From positions 1 through 14,545 of the forward strand of contig JAUNUZ010000011.1 of assembly GCA_030537915.1 (NCBI GenBank): a stretch of DNA of 14,545 nucleotides, written 5' to 3'. The notes beneath the pieces were generated by a model. That model saw nothing but the letters and a program-made list of their open reading frames with translations. It was not told the DNA's origin and did no database searches. This stretch comes from Micrococcales bacterium. Its GTDB lineage: Bacteria; Actinomycetota; Actinomycetes; Actinomycetales; Dermatophilaceae. The position numbers and the translations under genes were made by a program. Below, piece after piece: positions 1 to 6,564 of the stretch (within the stretch, counting starts at the first letter, position 1; each line of letters begins with the position of its first letter).

Positions 1-92
1 GGATCAACTGGGTGTGGATGCCGCCGTGGGGCCCGGACAAGATCACCGAGGACGGTCGCGACCAGCTGCGCGCTCTCGGCTTCAACATCTAG
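1..92 (+). CDS. SufT-type metal-sulfur cluster assembly factor, C-terminal end (partial)
   Basis: Only the last 29 codons are present, read from base 3 to a TAG at 90-92. The visible tail runs INWVWMPPWGPDK, then a short acidic/basic stretch, and ends QLRALGFNI. I recognise this as the C-terminus of the actinobacterial DUF59/PaaD-like SufT proteins that sit at the end of suf operons and act as auxiliary factors in Fe-S cluster assembly or transfer in the cytoplasm. The DUF59 core itself lies outside the window, so the call rests on this tail alone. A long hairpin follows 23 bases after the stop, consistent with this being the last gene of its transcription unit. The start is not visible. Confidence 0.75.
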   Translation, partial: INWVWMPPWGPDKITEDGRDQLRALGFNI

Positions 93-115
93 GACGGTCC
101 CCAGCCGCAGGCCCG

Positions 116-150
116 GCGCCCCTCGTGAGAACTCCTCTCGCGAGGGGCGC
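116..150 (+). terminator. Long hairpin after the SufT-like gene
   Basis: GCGCCCCTCG (116-125) is perfectly complementary to CGAGGGGCGC (141-150). The stem continues inward through one T-G wobble and GAGA (127-130) with TCTC (136-139), giving about 15 pairs around the 5-base loop ACTCC. There is no T-run after it, so it is a GC-rich, U-poor terminator of the kind common in actinomycetes, or an mRNA 3'-end stabiliser. It separates the SufT-like gene from the acyl-CoA ligase. Confidence 0.65.
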
Positions 151-216
151 GGTGCCTGTCCGGGGAGACGGACCACACGGCACACGGATGGGACGATGGC
201 ATCTGATCTGCCGACG

Positions 217-222
217 AAGGAG
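217..222 (+). promoter_or_regulatory. Ribosome binding site that fixes a TTG start for the acyl-CoA ligase
   Basis: AAGGAG lies exactly 6 bases before TTG at 229-231, in frame with the ligase. The in-frame ATG at 196 has no comparable Shine-Dalgarno sequence. Starting at TTG also gives the N-terminus MPNLAENLT, which looks like the usual beginning of this ligase family. Confidence 0.75.
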
Positions 223-228
223 TCCTCA

Positions 229-1710
229 TTGCCGAACCTCGCCGAAAACCTCACCGCATCCGTTCATCGATCCGCGGGTGCCATCGCGCTACGCCAGGAC
301 GGCCAGGCGCTGACCTACGCCCAGCTCGACGAGGCCTGCGCAGCCTTCGCGGGCGTACTCGCCGATCGGGGGATCGGCGCTGGTGATCGCGTCGCGGTGG
401 CGCTGCCGAACATTCCCGCCTTCGCGATCGTCTACTACGGCGCGTTGCGGGTCGGCGCAATCGTCGTGCCGATGAACCCCCTCTTCAAGCCCCGCGAGGT
501 CGCGTACTACCTGAATGACTCGGGGGCGTCGCTGCTGGTCGGGATGGCCGGCGACGCCGCGGTCGGTGCGGTCGATGCGGATGTGGGATTCGTCGACGTG
601 GCCAGGCTCGAACAGCTCCTTGGTCAGGCTCAGCCGCGGCCCGACGTCATCGAGCGGGACGGGTCTGACCCGGCCGTGCTCCTCTACACCTCCGGGACGA
701 CGGGTCATCCCAAGGGCGCGGAGTTGACGCATTCGAACCTGCAGACCAACCAGGAGGTCTGCGCGCGCACGCTGCTCGGGGCGGGTGAGGGCGACGTGCT
801 GATGGGCTGCCTGCCGCTCTTCCACGTCTTCGGCATGACGTGCGGCCTCAACGTCGCGATCGGCTCCGGCGCAACCCTCACGCTCATCCCGCGCTTCGAT
901 CCGGTCAAGGTGCTCGACGTCATCAGGAGCGACAACGTGACGATCTTCGAGGGCGTGCCGACGATGTACGGCGCGATCCTTGCAGCGGACTCCGCGCAGG
1001 GGCGAACAGCAGATCTCGCGTCGCTGCGCCTGTGTATCAGCGGCGGCGCCTCCATGCCGCTGGAGCTCATGCGTAGCTTCGAGGAGCGCTTCAACTGCGT
1101 CATCCTCGAGGGTTATGGCCTCTCGGAGACCTCACCCGTCGCCTCCTTCAACCACCCCGACAAAGAGCGCAAGGCCGGCACGATCGGCACCCCCATCGAA
1201 GGGGTGCGGATGCGCTGCGTCGATCTCGAGGGCAACGACGTGCCGCTCGGCGAGGTCGGCGAGATCGTCATCGCCGGCGAGAACATCATGAGCGGCTACT
1301 GGAACCGTCCCGCCGCCACGGCCGAGGCCATCCGGGACGGCTGGTTCTACTCCGGCGACCTCGGTCGGATCGACGAGGACGGTTACTTCTCGATCGTGGA
1401 CCGCACGAAGGACCTCATCATCCGCGGCGGTTTCAACGTCTACCCGCGCGAGATCGAAGAAGTTCTCTACGAGCACCCGGCGGTGGCCGAGGCCGCTGTG
1501 GTAGGCGTGCCCGACGAGCGGCACGGTGAGGACATCCGCGCCTATGTTGTGCTTAAGCCGGAGGCGCGGGCCACACCGCAGGAGATCAAGGAGTTCACCA
1601 AGGAGCGCGTCGCCGCCTATAAGTACCCGCGCACCGTCCGGATCATCGACGCGCTGCCCAAGGGCGCGACCGGCAAGATCCTCAAGCGGGAGCTACGTCG
1701 CGACGTGTGA
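229..1710 (+). CDS. Long-chain fatty acyl-CoA ligase (AMP-binding, FadD-like)
   Basis: Predicted to activate a fatty acid with ATP and CoA through an acyl-adenylate, in the cytoplasm or at the inner membrane face, feeding beta-oxidation or lipid synthesis. From the TTG start it is 493 residues, normal for a bacterial ANL-superfamily ligase. Visible motifs: the P-loop YTSGTTGHPKG (about 153-163), GYGLSETSP (about 295-303), YSGD with the ribose-binding Asp (374-377), the hinge region DRTKDLIIRGGFN, and PKGATGKILKREL near the C-terminus with the catalytic lysine at about 483. All key residues are present, so it should be active. An alternative in-frame ATG at 196 would add 11 residues but has no ribosome binding site. 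The gene stands alone between two hairpin terminators, suggesting its own transcription unit. Chain-length preference cannot be read from the sequence; medium-chain or aryl acids remain possible. Confidence 0.9.
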   Translation: MPNLAENLTASVHRSAGAIALRQDGQALTYAQLDEACAAFAGVLADRGIGAGDRVAVALPNIPAFAIVYYGALRVGAIVVPMNPLFKPREVAYYLNDSGASLLVGMAGDAAVGAVDADVGFVDVARLEQLLGQAQPRPDVIERDGSDPAVLLYTSGTTGHPKGAELTHSNLQTNQEVCARTLLGAGEGDVLMGCLPLFHVFGMTCGLNVAIGSGATLTLIPRFDPVKVLDVIRSDNVTIFEGVPTMYGAILAADSAQGRTADLASLRLCISGGASMPLELMRSFEERFNCVILEGYGLSETSPVASFNHPDKERKAGTIGTPIEGVRMRCVDLEGNDVPLGEVGEIVIAGENIMSGYWNRPAATAEAIRDGWFYSGDLGRIDEDGYFSIVDRTKDLIIRGGFNVYPREIEEVLYEHPAVAEAAVVGVPDERHGEDIRAYVVLKPEARATPQEIKEFTKERVAAYKYPRTVRIIDALPKGATGKILKRELRRDV

Positions 1711-1850
1711 GTCACGCCGCAGGCCACCGACAACGGTGGTGTTGGCTCGGTCGTTGACAAGTCCTGACCGGGTGTGCGACGAATGGTCGCGGCGACGGTC
1801 CCAGCGGCGCGGGCCCGCGGAAGGCGCCGACCGTAAAGCCGTCGGCACGC

Positions 1851-1887
1851 AACTGCTCCGGCCCACACGGGGTGGGCCGGAGCAGTT
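1851..1887 (+). terminator. Strong rho-independent-type terminator after the acyl-CoA ligase
   Basis: A perfect 16-pair stem forms between 1851-1866 (AACTGCTCCGGCCCAC) and 1872-1887 with loop ACGGG, followed on the + strand by TTATT. It lies 140 bases after the ligase stop and 30 bases beyond the stop of the convergent NlpC/P60 gene. It could stop both, but the minus-strand side has no T-run. Confidence 0.85.
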
Positions 1888-1917
1888 TATTCGCACAGAA
1901 CTCTTTGTGATACGGGC

Positions 1918-2454
1918 TCAGCGTACGCGACCGAAGGCCGCACCGCTGCGCACCTTCGAAAGCTTTACGACGTCGCCGGTGCGCGGCGAGTGCCACATGC
2001 GGCCGCTGCCGGCGTAGATGCCCACGTGGGTCTTGTAGCGGCCACCGTAGAACACGAGGTCGCCGGGGCGAGCCGAGCCGCGGCTGATCTTGCTGCTCGC
2101 GCGGTACTGCTGGTTGGCCGTGCGGGGGATCCGCTTGCCGACGCGCTTGTAGGACCAAGAGGTGAGACCCGAGCAGTCGAAGCGGTTCGGTCCCGCGGCG
2201 CCGTAGCGGTAGGGGGTGCCACGCTTGCTGGCCGCGATCCGAACGACCGAGGCAGCCACTCGGGCCGACACGCCGGTGCGGACCGACGCCGTCGTCATCG
2301 ACGACGTCTTCACTGCAGTGGAGACCGAGGAGGCGTGCGCCACCGGGGTGGCCGAGGCGACCGGGGAGCCGATGGTGGCGATCCCGCCGGAGAGGCCGAC
2401 GGCAAGCAGGCCCGTAGCGGCGAGGCGCGCGGGGGCAGCAGACATGAAAGTCAT
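1918..2454 (-). CDS. Secreted NlpC/P60 family peptidoglycan hydrolase
   Basis: Predicted secreted endopeptidase that cleaves peptide stems in peptidoglycan. From ATG 2454 it is 178 residues: a hydrophobic N-terminal signal (about 8-36, rich in Ala/Gly/Leu), a Ser/Thr/Ala-rich linker, then one NlpC/P60 domain (about 68-178). The triad is visible: Cys94 in FDCSGLTSW, His143 in THVGIYAG, and a third polar residue at His155 in MWHSP. It carries no LysM, SH3 or coiled-coil partner domain, so it is a minimal, RipB- or Rpf-partner-like hydrolase. A longer reading from ATG 2487 is rejected because that codon falls inside the conserved 3' end of the riboswitch. ATG 2445 is a second possible start. A weak GGA about 10 bases upstream is the only ribosome-site candidate. 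Expression is probably controlled by c-di-AMP. Confidence 0.9.
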   Translation of the reverse strand: MTFMSAAPARLAATGLLAVGLSGGIATIGSPVASATPVAHASSVSTAVKTSSMTTASVRTGVSARVAASVVRIAASKRGTPYRYGAAGPNRFDCSGLTSWSYKRVGKRIPRTANQQYRASSKISRGSARPGDLVFYGGRYKTHVGIYAGSGRMWHSPRTGDVVKLSKVRSGAAFGRVR

Positions 2455-2465
2455 GAGTGTTGTAT

Positions 2466-2695
2466 CCAGGAGGCGCTTACGAGGCATGACCTGTCGGATT
2501 CGGGAACCTGGATTGTCCCCGGCCCACGGCTGGACGATTCAGCGCAAGCTGTCTCGTTTCCGCGAGCTTCACCCCAAGGGCGTCGCGATCTGATGAGGAT
2601 CGCGCACCCGAACTCCTGGGTGCACCGCTCCTGCCACCCACACATGTCTGTGCGAAGTTAACCGACCGCGGTGGCAGGACTCAGCGTCGCGCTCG
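2466..2695 (-). promoter_or_regulatory. c-di-AMP riboswitch (ydaO/yuaA type) in the NlpC/P60 leader
   Basis: Read on the minus strand, the leader carries the hallmarks of this class in order: TCCTGCCACC (2679-2670) able to pair over 10 bases with GGTGGCAGGA (2638-2629); GGGGTGAA (2575-2568); then CCGAATCCGACAG (2503-2491) and CCTCGTAAGCG (2484-2474) near the 3' end. Actinobacterial members typically control cell-wall hydrolases such as Rpf and NlpC/P60 proteins, matching the gene downstream. In most studied cases c-di-AMP binding turns expression off. The boundaries are approximate, and the fold was judged by eye. Confidence 0.85.
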
Positions 2696-2728
2696 GTGGC
2701 ACAGATCAGGGGTTCCGTGCCGTGTAAA

Positions 2729-2757
2729 AACATAAGGGCTAGATGGCGAGATGGCAA
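2729..2757 (-). promoter_or_regulatory. Promoter for the riboswitch-NlpC/P60 transcript
   Basis: On the minus strand TTGCCA (2757-2752) is followed after 17 bases by TATGTT (2734-2729). This is 5 of 6 matches to the -35 consensus with ideal spacing and a TAnnnT -10. A transcript starting near 2722 would carry a leader of about 270 bases that contains the whole riboswitch. Nothing else convincing is seen in 2700-2889, where I find no gene. Confidence 0.6.
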
Positions 2758-2889
2758 AGTCCAGAGCCTGGACGTGGCCCATCTCACACCGCGATCCGGA
2801 ACCCCGGTGAGTTCCGTTGCCGTCCAAGGCTGCTCGCCGAAGCCGGCCCGCCGTGCGACCCGCGCCTTGCGATTCGCTCTCGCGATCGC

Positions 2890-3849
2890 CTAGAGGGTGC
2901 CGGCCTTGAAGGTGTTGCAAGAATTGACCGACTGTGCGTTGTAGCCGTTCATAAACCAGCGACGTCGCTGCTGGGAGGTCCCGTGAGTGAAGTTCTCCGG
3001 GCTGACTCGGCCTTGGGTCTTCGCCATGATGTGGTCATCGCCCACCGCCGAAGCAGCCGACAGCGCGGAGTCGATGTCCTTCTGAGTCAGGGCCTTCAGC
3101 AGGGTTCTACCGTTCGCGTCCTTCGTCGTCGAGGCGTCCTTGGCCCACATGCCGGCGAAACAGTCGGCCATGAGCTCGATCTTGACGCCGCCGCTCTTGG
3201 GGCCCTTCGGATCCTGCTGCGCGCGATCGAGCAGGCCCAACTGGTCCTGCAGCGCGTGCCCGTACTCGTGGGCAACCACATACATCTGCGCGAAGTTGCC
3301 GGCGTCGGCGCCGAATTGGCTGGTCAACAGTTTGAAGAAGTCAGCGTCGATGTACACCAGCTTGTCCAGCGGACAGTAGAAGGGGCCGACCTGATTGCTC
3401 GCGGTCCCGCACGCCGACTGGGTCTGGCCGGAGTAGAGAACGGTCTTGACCTTTTGCCACTTCTGCTTGCCGGCGGACTCCTGGGGCAGTTCCTTGGCCC
3501 AGTAGTCCTGGACGCTGTTGACCGTGCCGATGACGCGGCACTGGACGTCCCGGTTGGCGTCCGCGCCCGTCTTGCATTTGGCGAAGTCACCCGAACTCAC
3601 GCTGCCGCCCGGGGCGACCTCGGAGGCGTCGAACGGGTTGCTTTCCTGGCCTTGCGGGTTGGGCGCAGGGGCAGGCGCTTCGCCGCCGCCACCGGGTAGG
3701 CCGCCGCCGAGGAACATGACGACGAGCAGCACGATGATCGAGAGGCACCCACCGCCGCCGCCGAGAACCATTCCGCCGGGGCGAAAGCCTCCGGCGCGCC
3801 CACCGGACACCTGCGAGGTGTCGAGCCGGGCATCGTCGTTGAACGTCAT
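2890..3849 (-). CDS. Membrane-anchored neutral zinc metallopeptidase (YpfJ-like, PF04228 family)
   Basis: 319 residues. The N-terminus is a short cytoplasmic, Gly-rich segment followed by one transmembrane helix (about 36-49), so the catalytic part should face outside. A Pro/Ala linker leads to the peptidase domain (about 85-315). The zinc site HEYGH is at 194-198 within VVAHEYGHALQDQ, and a likely third ligand is the Glu of IELMAD (about 225). Six cysteines in the outer part could form disulphides. The family is widespread but its substrate is unknown. The start is ATG 3849 with AGGAG 6 bases upstream; an extension to 3936 is rejected because it lacks this support. The gene is divergent from the ABC-F gene and precedes the NlpC/P60 gene on the same strand, but the 435-base gap with its own promoter argues against an operon. 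Confidence 0.88.
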   Translation of the reverse strand: MTFNDDARLDTSQVSGGRAGGFRPGGMVLGGGGGCLSIIVLLVVMFLGGGLPGGGGEAPAPAPNPQGQESNPFDASEVAPGGSVSSGDFAKCKTGADANRDVQCRVIGTVNSVQDYWAKELPQESAGKQKWQKVKTVLYSGQTQSACGTASNQVGPFYCPLDKLVYIDADFFKLLTSQFGADAGNFAQMYVVAHEYGHALQDQLGLLDRAQQDPKGPKSGGVKIELMADCFAGMWAKDASTTKDANGRTLLKALTQKDIDSALSAASAVGDDHIMAKTQGRVSPENFTHGTSQQRRRWFMNGYNAQSVNSCNTFKAGTL

Positions 3850-4082
3850 GGGCCACTCCTGCCATCGCCAGACCTGCGTGCCGGTCGGCGTCCCGAGCGT
3901 GCATCGACGGGGACGCCCGGCACGTAAACTATGCACGCGTCGAGCCGTCCGGTGGGTTCGTCAACCGGTACTTCCTGCCAGTCTGACCTGGGCCGACCGC
4001 CTCGGCGCGTCGAGGTCCTGACGGACTGTGAGGCTCGGTAGGCCTCGACCGCAATCGTGAACCGAATCCCTAGGAGCCTGCA

Positions 4083-5681
4083 GTGATCACCGCCACCAGG
4101 ATTGAGCTGCGTGCCGGCTCCCGACTGCTCCTGGAGGATACGAGCTTCCGCGTGGGGCCTGGCGATCGCGTCGGTCTCGTCGGGCGCAACGGGGCCGGCA
4201 AGACGACGCTGACCAAGGTGCTCGCCGGTTGGAACCAGCCCGCCGCCGGCACGGTGACCCGCTCTGGCGAGATCGGCTACCTCCCGCAGGACCCCCGCGA
4301 CGGGGAACTCGGCATGGTTGCCCGCGACCGGATCCTGCAGGCGCGTGGCCTCGACGAGATCGTCCAGGCGATGCGCGATACCGAGGGTGCGATGGCAAGC
4401 GCGGACATCGAGACTCACGAGAAGGCGATGGACCGTTATCCGAAGCTGCAGGCACGTTTCGAGGCAGCCGGAGGCTACTCCGCCGAGTCGGAGGCGGCGA
4501 CGATCGCAGCATCCCTGGGGCTCGATGACCGCGTCCTGGGACAGGTCCTGGGCACGCTCTCGGGCGGGCAGCGGCGCCGGGTCGAGCTGTCGCGCATCCT
4601 GTTCTCCGGGGCGCAATCGCTCCTCCTTGACGAGCCGACGAACCACCTCGACGCAGACTCGGTCCTCTGGCTGCGGGGCTGGCTGACCGCCTACAAGGGG
4701 GGGCTCGTCGTAATCAGCCACGACGTCCTCCTGCTCGATGAGGTCGTCAACCGGGTCTTCCATCTCGACGCCAACCGCTCGGAGATGGACCAGTACAACG
4801 TCGGGTGGAACGCCTACCTGCAGCAGCGCGAGACCGACGAGAAGCGCCGCCGCCGCGAGCGGGACAACGCGCAGAAGAAGGCGGCAGCGCTGCAGAGCCA
4901 GGCCGACAAGATGCGCGCCAAGGCGACGAAAGCGGTCGCGGCCCAGAACATGGCCCGCCGAGCGGAGAAGCTGCGCGCCGGGATCGAGGGCGTGCGCCAG
5001 AACGACAAGGTCGCCAAGCTGCGCTTCCCCGACCCGGCTCCCTGCGGGCGCACCCCGCTGACCGCGGCGGGCCTGTCTCGCTCCTACGGCTCGCTCGAGG
5101 TATTCACCGACGTCGATCTCGCCATCGATCGCGGTGCCAAGGTCGTCGTCCTGGGGCTCAACGGTGCCGGTAAGACGACCCTGCTGCGGATCCTCGGCGG
5201 GATCGACGCCGCCGACACCGGCGAGGTCAAACCGGGGCATGGGCTGAAGATCGGCTATTACGCCCAAGAGCACGAGAACCTCGACGTCGAACGGACCGTC
5301 TTGGAGAACATGAAGACCGCCGCCCCGCAGCTAGGCGAGACCGACGTTCGCAAGGTGCTCGGCTCGTTCCTCTTCTCGGGTGACGACGTCGACAAGCCGG
5401 CGGCAGTGCTGTCCGGTGGGGAGAAGACCCGCCTGTCGCTGGCGACGCTGGTCGTATCCAGCGCCAACGTGCTGTTGCTCGACGAGCCGACCAACAACCT
5501 CGACCCAGCGAGTCGTGAAGAGATCCTCGGGGCGTTGCGACGCTACAAGGGTGCCGTCGTCCTCGTGAGCCACGACCAGGGCGCCGTGGCGGCGCTCGAC
5601 CCCGAGAAGGTGCTCCTGCTGCCCGACGGCGTCGAGGACCTCTACGGCCCCGATTACCTCGACCTCGTCTCCCTCGCCTGA
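4083..5681 (+). CDS. ABC-F family ATPase (ribosome-associated type)
   Basis: 532 residues with two ABC nucleotide-binding domains and no membrane segment, the hallmark of ABC-F proteins that act on the ribosome rather than in transport. Domain 1: Walker A GRNGAGKTT (34-42), signature LSGGQ (159-163), Walker B LLLDEP (180-185), switch SHD (212-214). Domain 2: GLNGAGKTT (358-366), LSGGE (443-447), LLLDEP (464-469), SHD (496-498). Between them (about 240-315) is a highly basic, helical linker rich in Lys/Arg/Gln that matches the P-site tRNA interaction region. Start GTG 4083 has AGGAG 6 bases upstream. I recall a related ABC-F gene beside an enoyl-CoA hydratase gene in M. tuberculosis (Rv1473/Rv1472), the same pairing as here. 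Old annotations as a macrolide 'transporter' are misleading. A housekeeping translation factor is as likely as a resistance protein. Confidence 0.9.
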   Translation: MITATRIELRAGSRLLLEDTSFRVGPGDRVGLVGRNGAGKTTLTKVLAGWNQPAAGTVTRSGEIGYLPQDPRDGELGMVARDRILQARGLDEIVQAMRDTEGAMASADIETHEKAMDRYPKLQARFEAAGGYSAESEAATIAASLGLDDRVLGQVLGTLSGGQRRRVELSRILFSGAQSLLLDEPTNHLDADSVLWLRGWLTAYKGGLVVISHDVLLLDEVVNRVFHLDANRSEMDQYNVGWNAYLQQRETDEKRRRRERDNAQKKAAALQSQADKMRAKATKAVAAQNMARRAEKLRAGIEGVRQNDKVAKLRFPDPAPCGRTPLTAAGLSRSYGSLEVFTDVDLAIDRGAKVVVLGLNGAGKTTLLRILGGIDAADTGEVKPGHGLKIGYYAQEHENLDVERTVLENMKTAAPQLGETDVRKVLGSFLFSGDDVDKPAAVLSGGEKTRLSLATLVVSSANVLLLDEPTNNLDPASREEILGALRRYKGAVVLVSHDQGAVAALDPEKVLLLPDGVEDLYGPDYLDLVSLA

Positions 5682-5745
5682 GGCCGGCCCCGGACCGGCG
5701 CCTGCGAAGGAACGCCCATACCGTTGCGTAGGGTCGTGCCAGACG

Positions 5746-5751
5746 AAGGAG
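5746..5751 (+). promoter_or_regulatory. Ribosome binding site of the enoyl-CoA hydratase gene
   Basis: AAGGAG sits 6 bases before ATG 5758 and fixes that start. The 76-base gap from the ABC-F stop also holds a small GC hairpin (5683-5687 with 5695-5699). No clear -35/-10 pair is seen, so read-through from the ABC-F gene is possible. Confidence 0.7.
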
Positions 5752-5757
5752 AGACTC

Positions 5758-6564
5758 ATGCCCGATGAGCGCCACCTGTCCGAGCCGCAGGAGCGCCGCG
5801 TCCCGCTACGCGTCCTGCACGACGGATCCGTGACGCACGTCGTCCTCGACGATCCAAGCCGCCACAATCCGCAATCGCCACAGCTGTGGGAGGCCCTGGC
5901 GCGAGCGGCCCGTGAGCTGCCCGACGCGACGAGGATCGTCGTATTGCGGGGAAACGGACCGTCGTTCTCCGCCGGGTTGGATCGCGCGGTGGCCTCGCCG
6001 GCGGGCATGGCCGCGTTCTTCGGGGGCGCTGCGGACGCAGACTCGATCGCGGCCCGCATTGCCGGCTTCCAGGAGGCCTTCACCGCCTGGCGCGAGCTGC
6101 CCGCAGTCGTCGTCGCCGCTGTGCAGGGCCACGCGATCGGGGCCGGCTTCCAGTTGGCGCTGGCTGCGGACCTGCGGATCGTCGCCGACGACGTCTCGTT
6201 CAGCATGGGCGAGATCCGGCTCGGGCTCGTCCCCGACCTGGGCGGCACGGGTCGCCTCGTCGACCTCGTCGGCACCGATCGAGCGCTGGAGATCTGTCTG
6301 ACGGGCCGGACCATCGGGGCCGTCGAGGCGCAGGATCTCGGCCTGTCGACGCTCACCGTGCCTCGCGACGAGCTCGACGAGACGATTCAGGACCTCGTCG
6401 CGGCTGTCCTGGCGGCCGAGGCCGATGCGGTGACCGTGATGCTGCCGCTACTGCGCGGCGCGAGCTCGCGCACCCGAGCCGAGCAGCTGCGCGCCGAGCG
6501 CGAGGCGCAAGCCGGCCTCATCGCGGCTCGGTTCGCCGACGCCCGGGGGCCACGCCACCCATGA
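5758..6564 (+). CDS. Enoyl-CoA hydratase/isomerase family protein (crotonase fold)
   Basis: 268 residues, standard for the crotonase superfamily, which acts on acyl-CoA thioesters in the cytoplasm. The CoA/oxyanion-hole regions are clear: GPSFSAGLD (67-75) and GHAIGAGFQLALAADLR (124-140). The two hydratase glutamates are only partly conserved. The position of the first (Glu144 in rat mitochondrial hydratase, GGGCE) is Gln132 here, while the second (Glu164 in rat) appears as Glu152 in GEIRLG. It also has an Asp160 in GLVPDLGG, the position used by some enoyl-CoA isomerases such as PaaG. It may therefore be an isomerase or have another crotonase activity rather than classic hydratase. Its stop overlaps the next gene's start (ATGA), implying co-translation with the ABC exporter. 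Its place after an ABC-F gene recalls echA12 of mycobacteria. Confidence 0.88.
   Translation: MPDERHLSEPQERRVPLRVLHDGSVTHVVLDDPSRHNPQSPQLWEALARAARELPDATRIVVLRGNGPSFSAGLDRAVASPAGMAAFFGGAADADSIAARIAGFQEAFTAWRELPAVVVAAVQGHAIGAGFQLALAADLRIVADDVSFSMGEIRLGLVPDLGGTGRLVDLVGTDRALEICLTGRTIGAVEAQDLGLSTLTVPRDELDETIQDLVAAVLAAEADAVTVMLPLLRGASSRTRAEQLRAEREAQAGLIAARFADARGPRHP

Noticed and set aside
196..228. ATG 196 as start of the acyl-CoA ligase
   Set aside because: No ribosome binding site; TTG 229 has AAGGAG at ideal spacing and a family-like N-terminus.
2743..3699. 318-codon open frame on the + strand over the zinc peptidase
   Set aside because: Antisense to a gene with a clear HEYGH site and ribosome binding site; its own translation shows no recognisable domain.
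4009..4049. Inverted repeat GTCGAGG/CCTCGAC in the ABC-F leader as an attenuator
   Set aside because: ABC-F genes can be controlled by attenuation, but there is no leader peptide or T-run here and the 7-base arms can occur by chance. Not strong enough to call.
3846..5273. 475-codon open frame on the minus strand opposite the ABC-F gene
   Set aside because: Its translation matches no family and it lies exactly antisense to a gene with full ABC motifs. Long antisense frames are expected at this GC content.
5683..5699. GCCGG/CCGGC hairpin after the ABC-F gene as a terminator
   Set aside because: Only 5 pairs, no T-run, and the downstream gene may be co-transcribed; GC-rich short repeats like this arise by chance.
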